From Nitrospirota bacterium (GTDB taxonomy: Bacteria > JACPQY01), in NCBI GenBank assembly GCA_016180645.1, contig JACPAV010000010.1, positions 1-64,000 of the forward strand: a DNA stretch of 64,000 bases, given 5' to 3'. Positions 59,460 through 64,000 of this stretch are shown here, one piece after another. A program made the position numbers and the translations under genes. Below the pieces are notes generated by a model. It was not told where the DNA came from and searched no databases. It was given only the letters and a program-made list of their open reading frames with translations. The stretch's first letter is position 1, and every line of letters starts with the position of its first letter.

Positions 59460-61296
59460 AGCCGTTGGAGGTTTCTGCGCGGCTGCCTACGGGGTGTACT
59501 TGGTCCTGCTGCACCCCGATGTGGATTGGGGCGATTCGGGTGAGTTGATATCCGCCGCGCATCTCCTGGCGCCGGCGCACTTCCTGGGCTATCCCCTCTA
59601 TGTGATCCCCGCCAAGTTCTTTGCGCTCATGCCCCTGGGCTCCGCGGCCCTCCGTGTCAGCTGGTTTTCGGCACTCCTGGGAACCGCCACCTTGGGGGTG
59701 CTGATGATGGCGCTGATGCGATCGATCGGAAATCGAGAGTCCGGCTTGGCCGGGCGGATGAAACCGATGGTGCTCTGGGCGGTGGTCGGCCTGCTGGCGG
59801 CCGTGGGTCTCTCCCATGCCTTCATGGGCCAATCAATCCAGGCGGAGAACACACTGCCTGCCTTGCTCCTCTTGGCCTTGGGCCTCTGGTGCCTGCATGG
59901 GTCTGCCGGCGCCCACAGAGTGGGTTACGCCGTTTTCTCGTTCCTGGCCGCGTACCACCCGGCGCTCCTCCCCATTTCGCTCCTGGGCGGAGGCGTTCTG
60001 GCGTCCGGTTTCCCCAATGGCCGGCGACTCAGGGAGTTCGGCTTGTACATGGCCGTTCAAGCGGCCGCCATGAGCGTGAATCTGTTCCTCCTCGTCCGGT
60101 CCCAAGCCTCCGTGCCGCTCTCCTATGCCTTCGCGCGAACTCCCGCCGATTGGCTCTCTACTCTCCAGACCGGTTTTCGGAAATACTACGGCTCGGACCT
60201 TGTCCCCGTCCTGGCGGTCGATCGCGCCTCGGACTCCATCCAGGTCTTCCTCCCGCAGTTCGCCGCTGTGGTCACACCGCTGGCGCTCTACGGACTCTAT
60301 CGATTGATTCGTCGCTATTTTCGACTCTCCGCCCTGATGATTCCCATGCTCATTCTTTTTTCCGCGTTGGCGCTTCTCAATCCTTCCCAAGAACGCGAGG
60401 GGTACTCGCTGCTGATCGTCGTGGCGCTCCTGTGGCTGACGGGAGCGGGGCTGGTGGGAATCGCCTCCCTCCGGTGGAGACGTCCGGCCCTCGCCGCCGT
60501 ACTGCTCATCGGGGCGGGCGGCTGGCTCGCAGCCGCCTTCAACGTGTACGATCTTGCGAGAAAGGGAGTCTCCCAGAGTGAGATCGCCCGGCGGCTGGGG
60601 GAGGAGATTCTTGCGGAACTGGAAGGACGCGCCCTGTATGTCGCCGCAAATGAAAGGCTCGCCCTCGTGACGGAGTACATCCAGTTTGTCGAATTGCGCC
60701 GGCCGGACGTGGTGCTGGCCTATCTCCCGATGTTTTTCACCGAGGGCGGGGCCCGACGGGTGGAGGAGCGGCACCCGGATCTCCTGCCGCCTTTGGTCCG
60801 CCTTCCGGCGGGCCAGTTCTCCTGCGCCCTTCCCCTGTGGGACGTATACGTCTCGCAGCTCGTCGCCCGAAATATCGCTCGATTTCCCATTTACACGGAG
60901 ACCCATGCCGCATGGAGCTTCCCATCGCAGGTGGACGCACGGACGATGTCTGCATTCGTGAGGACGGGGGTTCGTGATTTCCGGGAGTACATCTACCTGG
61001 CGGCGGACGGTCTGACGGAGCAAAACCTTCCTTATCGATTCCTCCCCTCCAACCCAGTCGGAGGAAAGGAGTTTTCCAGGCGCGGGTTCCTGTACGCTTT
61101 TGGCGGGCCGGTGGCGCCGATTACGAAACGGAAGCTGCTTCGGATTTGGGAGACCGACCGCACCACACCCATCGACGAAGAGGTCTTGACTCAGACGCTC
61201 TACCAGTGGGCCGCCTATGACTTTGCCAAGGGGCGTTTGAGGGAGGCGGTGGACGGCTATCGCCTGGCGGGCTCCTCCTATCGAAGGACCACTTGA
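59428..61296 (+). CDS. DUF2723/TMEM260-like GT-C membrane protein
   Basis: 622 residues with about ten membrane segments. The N-terminal motif DVDWGDSGELISAAHLLAPA then HFLGYPLYVIPAKFFALMP matches the DUF2723 signature (GDSGEL...HPPGYPLY), whose animal relative TMEM260 is a protein O-mannosyltransferase. A soluble C-terminal domain follows (EGRALYVAANERLALVTEYI, RRPDVVLAYLPMFF) and a TPR-like tail (ALYQWAAYDFAKGRLREAVD-like). Lipid-linked sugar transfer to exported protein in the periplasm is expected from the family. Its position directly after the pilin genes suggests pilin or PilX glycosylation; this is inference. Confidence 0.85.
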   Translation: MNTARGFSGNRAVGGFCAAAYGVYLVLLHPDVDWGDSGELISAAHLLAPAHFLGYPLYVIPAKFFALMPLGSAALRVSWFSALLGTATLGVLMMALMRSIGNRESGLAGRMKPMVLWAVVGLLAAVGLSHAFMGQSIQAENTLPALLLLALGLWCLHGSAGAHRVGYAVFSFLAAYHPALLPISLLGGGVLASGFPNGRRLREFGLYMAVQAAAMSVNLFLLVRSQASVPLSYAFARTPADWLSTLQTGFRKYYGSDLVPVLAVDRASDSIQVFLPQFAAVVTPLALYGLYRLIRRYFRLSALMIPMLILFSALALLNPSQEREGYSLLIVVALLWLTGAGLVGIASLRWRRPALAAVLLIGAGGWLAAAFNVYDLARKGVSQSEIARRLGEEILAELEGRALYVAANERLALVTEYIQFVELRRPDVVLAYLPMFFTEGGARRVEERHPDLLPPLVRLPAGQFSCALPLWDVYVSQLVARNIARFPIYTETHAAWSFPSQVDARTMSAFVRTGVRDFREYIYLAADGLTEQNLPYRFLPSNPVGGKEFSRRGFLYAFGGPVAPITKRKLLRIWETDRTTPIDEEVLTQTLYQWAAYDFAKGRLREAVDGYRLAGSSYRRTT

Positions 61297-62048
61297 AAGG
61301 CTACCGTACCCTCGTCCTGCTCATAGTGCTCACCACCGTGGTCCTCATCGCGGCGGTGGCCCTCGGCATCCGGTCCCGAAGGGCGCTGCAGTCACTTCTC
61401 CCGGCAGCCACCCCTTCAATTCCGGCGGAAGCCCCCCGTCTGCCCAGTGCGCGGGCGCCCTCGGCTTCAACCCCTCAGGCGGATTCGACCCGGCGGACCT
61501 GGCCCGTGAGTGAGCCGGAGCCCGAGGGGCGAACGCAGGCGCCCGTCCCCGCGGAAGGCCCGGCCCCGGGGTCGGCCCCTCGCTGGGTCGTTCCGGGCCC
61601 CCCGGCCCCCTTCAGTCTCCCCACGGTGGACTGGGAGGCGCTCATGAACTTTATCGAACGCAGGATCGGCGAAACGGACCTGCGCTCCATGCCGCCGCCC
61701 GAACCCACGGATGCGGCACTGACGCAGCTCGGGGGACGCCTTGAAGCCGTGGCCAAGAAGGTGGTGGATTCGGACACGGGTCGGGACTTGGTTGAGTATT
61801 ACAAGAGCCTGGTCACCCTCGGCAGCATGCCGAGGGCATCCAATTTCACGGCCACCTTGAAAAAATCTCATGAAAAGTTCTTGGAGGAGGAGGCGGGTAA
61901 CTACATCAATGTCTCCCAGTACTACAAGCAGATCGGCAAGAACATCGGGCCGGATTGGGAAAGACTCAAAGAGGCCAAGCTGAAGCTCTGGGTGAACGCC
62001 TACGTCCATCTGCTGGCCGCGGACCTCGCGGCTTCACAAGGACAGTAA
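61293..62048 (+). CDS. Membrane-anchored Pro-rich helical protein, second copy
   Basis: A TTG start overlaps the previous stop as TTGA and gives 251 residues. One N-terminal anchor (TLVLLIVLTTVVLIAAVALG) precedes a long Pro/Ala/Ser-rich linker and a helical C-terminal domain (EALMNFIERRIGETDLRSMP, GRLEAVAKKVVDSDTGRDLV, LKLWVNAYVHLLAADLAAS). The layout is the same as the 58896 product, though sequence similarity is not obvious by eye. The linker is long enough to extend well away from the membrane. Function unknown. Confidence 0.72.
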   Translation: MKGYRTLVLLIVLTTVVLIAAVALGIRSRRALQSLLPAATPSIPAEAPRLPSARAPSASTPQADSTRRTWPVSEPEPEGRTQAPVPAEGPAPGSAPRWVVPGPPAPFSLPTVDWEALMNFIERRIGETDLRSMPPPEPTDAALTQLGGRLEAVAKKVVDSDTGRDLVEYYKSLVTLGSMPRASNFTATLKKSHEKFLEEEAGNYINVSQYYKQIGKNIGPDWERLKEAKLKLWVNAYVHLLAADLAASQGQ

Positions 62049-62064
62049 TCCTCTCCCGGGTACC

Positions 62065-63606
62065 TTGATCCTTCCGTTCTGGATCGTGCTGGGCGTGGTC
62101 TTGCGCCTCCTCGTCGTGCCTCCTGAACCCGGCTTCGATGAGGTGTGGAGGCTTCTTTCGGCCGAAGCACCATGGCCGGATCTCTGGAAACGATCGTTGC
62201 TCCTGCTCGGAGGCAACCCGGCCTACCCGGCCTTCTTGAAACTGTTTGGAATTGTCGACGAGGTCTCCCCCTGGAGTCGCTGGCCTGGAATCCTCGCCTT
62301 CATGATGGGCATGTGGATGGCTTGGAGGATTTTTCGCCGTTGGTTCGGAAGTCGCATCGCCCAATGGACACTGGTGGCCCTCGCGCTAAGTCCCTTCCAA
62401 GTGTTCCACGGTGTTTCGTTGAAGGAGTATTCGATCCTTCTGCCGGTCACTCTCTTGGGGACCTGGCTGGGATGGGAAGCCGCGCAGCCCGGCGGCAGGC
62501 GAGGGTGGACGTGGTGCGCGCTTGCCGCGACGGAGGTGCTTGGAGTCCTTCTCGCGTTGCCCACGGCGTGGTTCTGGCTGGCCCTCGGAATCGCTCAGGT
62601 GATCGTGCATGGCGTGCGCGGATTCCGATGGAGAAGCTGGATGGCGGCCCATGCCCCGGCCGCCCTGCTGGCGGGATGGACCATTGCTACGTGGAGCCAG
62701 GGCTACCTGCCAGGTTTCCTCCATTTCGGCGGAACCGTCCGAAACGACGTCCTCAAATGGGCGACAGACCTCGTGGTGTACGTGCAGGTGTGGGTGTGGG
62801 ATCCGCCGGCCCGCGTTCAACTGGGGCTCAGGGGAACCCCGCTCCCCGGAGGAGTGTTCACGGCCTATCACCTCCTTTGGTTCCTCAAACACATCCTGCC
62901 ATGGCTGCTCGGACTTCCCATCCTTCTCCTCGGCTTCTTCGGCTGGCGGCGCGGCGCGCCCGTGCAACGGAGCAGCGGAGTTCTTGGATGGTGCTTCATG
63001 CTTGCCGTGGGCCCCGTTCTCGCCTACGGGATCTTTTTCGCGATCCTCGGACATCCCCATCTCATGTACGCTCGGGTATTTTACGGCTCATCCCCTTGCT
63101 TGTATGTGCTTCTTTCAATCGGCGCTGCCCGGTTGAGTGGAGGCGCGAGGTGGGTGATGGCGCCCATCTTGGGCGCCGCCGGAATATCTCTGATTCTGAT
63201 GAGCTTGGGGAGACATCCGGACCAGGAAAGGCCGCTCGGACCGACTCTTCGAAAGTGGGCGTCGGAGCTCGGGAATGGCGAGGTCGCCGCCGTTTTCCCC
63301 TCGGAGGCCTTTCCGTATGTGCGAAAACTCCTCCCGGAACCGGCTCGAGACAGGATCCGTCCGACGGAGATGAGGGCCGCGCGAGCGGACCTCTCCTGGG
63401 GGCCGACGTTGGTCGACCCCCGATACATCGAGGACTTGTCCTCCTGGAGGGATCCGGATGTTCGTTGGCTCCTGGTTGTCCCGTGGGCGCTCCATTGGAA
63501 GGATCCGGAATTGTCGAGCCTGCAAGACGGGCCGGTCGAATGGGATCTCACCGTCGAGAGACCCAACCTTCGCATCTACCGCCGTCGACAGCTGGGGATG
63601 CCATGA
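62065..63606 (+). CDS. GT-C family polytopic glycosyltransferase-like protein
   Basis: A TTG start gives 513 residues with about ten membrane helices. After the first helix comes PPEPGFDEVWRLLSAEAPWP, an acidic first-loop motif as in GT-C enzymes (ArnT/PMT/PglL-like), then LLGGNPAYPAFLKLFGI and LALSPFQVFHGVSLKEYSIL, the conserved SPF...H...E pattern of dolichyl/undecaprenyl-phosphate-sugar transferases. A short soluble C-terminal domain ends EWDLTVERPNLRIYRRRQLG. The sugar and target are unknown. It overlaps the next gene by ATGA, and that gene is its paralogue. Confidence 0.8.
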   Translation: MILPFWIVLGVVLRLLVVPPEPGFDEVWRLLSAEAPWPDLWKRSLLLLGGNPAYPAFLKLFGIVDEVSPWSRWPGILAFMMGMWMAWRIFRRWFGSRIAQWTLVALALSPFQVFHGVSLKEYSILLPVTLLGTWLGWEAAQPGGRRGWTWCALAATEVLGVLLALPTAWFWLALGIAQVIVHGVRGFRWRSWMAAHAPAALLAGWTIATWSQGYLPGFLHFGGTVRNDVLKWATDLVVYVQVWVWDPPARVQLGLRGTPLPGGVFTAYHLLWFLKHILPWLLGLPILLLGFFGWRRGAPVQRSSGVLGWCFMLAVGPVLAYGIFFAILGHPHLMYARVFYGSSPCLYVLLSIGAARLSGGARWVMAPILGAAGISLILMSLGRHPDQERPLGPTLRKWASELGNGEVAAVFPSEAFPYVRKLLPEPARDRIRPTEMRAARADLSWGPTLVDPRYIEDLSSWRDPDVRWLLVVPWALHWKDPELSSLQDGPVEWDLTVERPNLRIYRRRQLGMP

Positions 63607-64000
63607 AGCGCGCGGCCCTGCTCGTGGTTCTCTTCATGTTGGGAGCCGGCGCGCGCGCGTTGTGGCTCCGGAGGGAGCCGACATTCGATGAGGTGTGGCG
63701 GCTTGAGGCGGCGAAAGCAAATGGGAGCGCCCTGTGGGGCGCCTCGGAGAAGCTGTTGGGTGGGAACGTCTTGTACCCGGCGGCCCTGAAGCTGTTTGGG
63801 ATCAGGTCCAAGGAAGGAGTGCGCCCCACACTCGTCATGCTGGCCGCCTTGAGCGCATCGATGGTCATGAGCTACCTCGTCTTCCAATCCATGTTCGGAC
63901 GGAGGGTGGCCACGGGGACGACGGCGCTGGTGGCCCTAAGCCCATTCCAGGTTGTCCATGGCGGTGAGCTGAAGGAGTATTCCCTCTTGCTCCCCTTCGC
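63603..64000 (+). CDS. GT-C family glycosyltransferase-like protein, 3' partial
   Basis: The ATG overlaps the previous stop and the frame runs off the right edge after 132 codons. It begins MKRAALLVVLFMLGAGARAL, then REPTFDEVWRLEAAKANGSA, KLLGGNVLYPAALKLFGI and LVALSPFQVVHGGELKEYSL. Each block aligns with the preceding protein (PGFDEVWRL, LLGGNPAYPAFLKLFGI, ALSPFQVFHGVSLKEYSI), so it is a tandem paralogue. Its full length and C-terminal domain cannot be seen. Confidence 0.8.
   Translation, partial: MKRAALLVVLFMLGAGARALWLRREPTFDEVWRLEAAKANGSALWGASEKLLGGNVLYPAALKLFGIRSKEGVRPTLVMLAALSASMVMSYLVFQSMFGRRVATGTTALVALSPFQVVHGGELKEYSLLLPF

Overview
The window looks like a chromosomal segment of a GC-rich, Gram-negative, type IV-piliated bacterium. 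The evidence is a PilQ secretin with PilM/N/O/P, a LolD-type ABC ATPase, several lipoproteins and diaminopimelate decarboxylase. The very large, Cys-rich secreted proteins and the two sets of pilin-like genes fit a deltaproteobacterial/Myxococcota-like lineage or an uncultured phylum. The sequence alone does not settle the taxon, and no rRNA, tRNA or CRISPR array was recognised.

Region 1 (2-28732) holds three plus-strand secreted-protein genes, end to end. The first is one uninterrupted reading frame of more than 8,180 codons, open at the left edge. It is built from repeated W..NW beta modules, six DUF2341-like modules, eight acidic Cys-containing linkers and a C-terminal PQQ-like propeller, and it carries two G10 tracts. 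A small exported protein and a 1,200-residue beta-helix protein follow, coupled by overlap. Region 2 (28825-32658) is a Phd/PIN toxin-antitoxin pair, then a minor pseudopilin set: three overlapping minus-strand genes, diverging from a four-helix-bundle/GspH-like fusion.

Region 3 (32701-50216) is mostly housekeeping: truD, lysA, a lipoprotein, the pilMNOPQ operon running into aroC, another lipoprotein, a LolD-like ATPase, mnmA, mtaB, recO, argS and a SPOR-domain protein. This stretch and the neighbouring pseudopilin genes are riddled with tandem heptanucleotide arrays of many different sequences (AGGAACC, CTCACGC, ACTCACG, CACTCGC, GCGCGTG and others). The arrays fill intergenic gaps, supply stop codons and run in frame through real genes: pilin leaders, the PilQ signal peptide, MnmA, RecO, ArgS and the SPOR protein. 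A 51-base double-hairpin element occurs twice, each time embedded in such arrays. The arrays are not seen before position 30 kb or after 50 kb.

Region 4 (50289-52036) is a small defence/addiction block: an MNT nucleotidyltransferase/HEPN pair and a second Phd/VapC pair. Region 5 (52166-64000, open at the right edge) is a second pilin locus: three pilin-like genes, pilV, pilW and a 1,153-residue PilX-like protein with a Cys-dense segment. It is followed without a break by two membrane-anchored Pro-rich helical proteins interleaved with three GT-C-type membrane glycosyltransferases. This suggests a large pilus-tip protein and its glycosylation machinery. Several genes have a -10 box 6-9 bases before the start codon, which suggests frequent leaderless transcripts.
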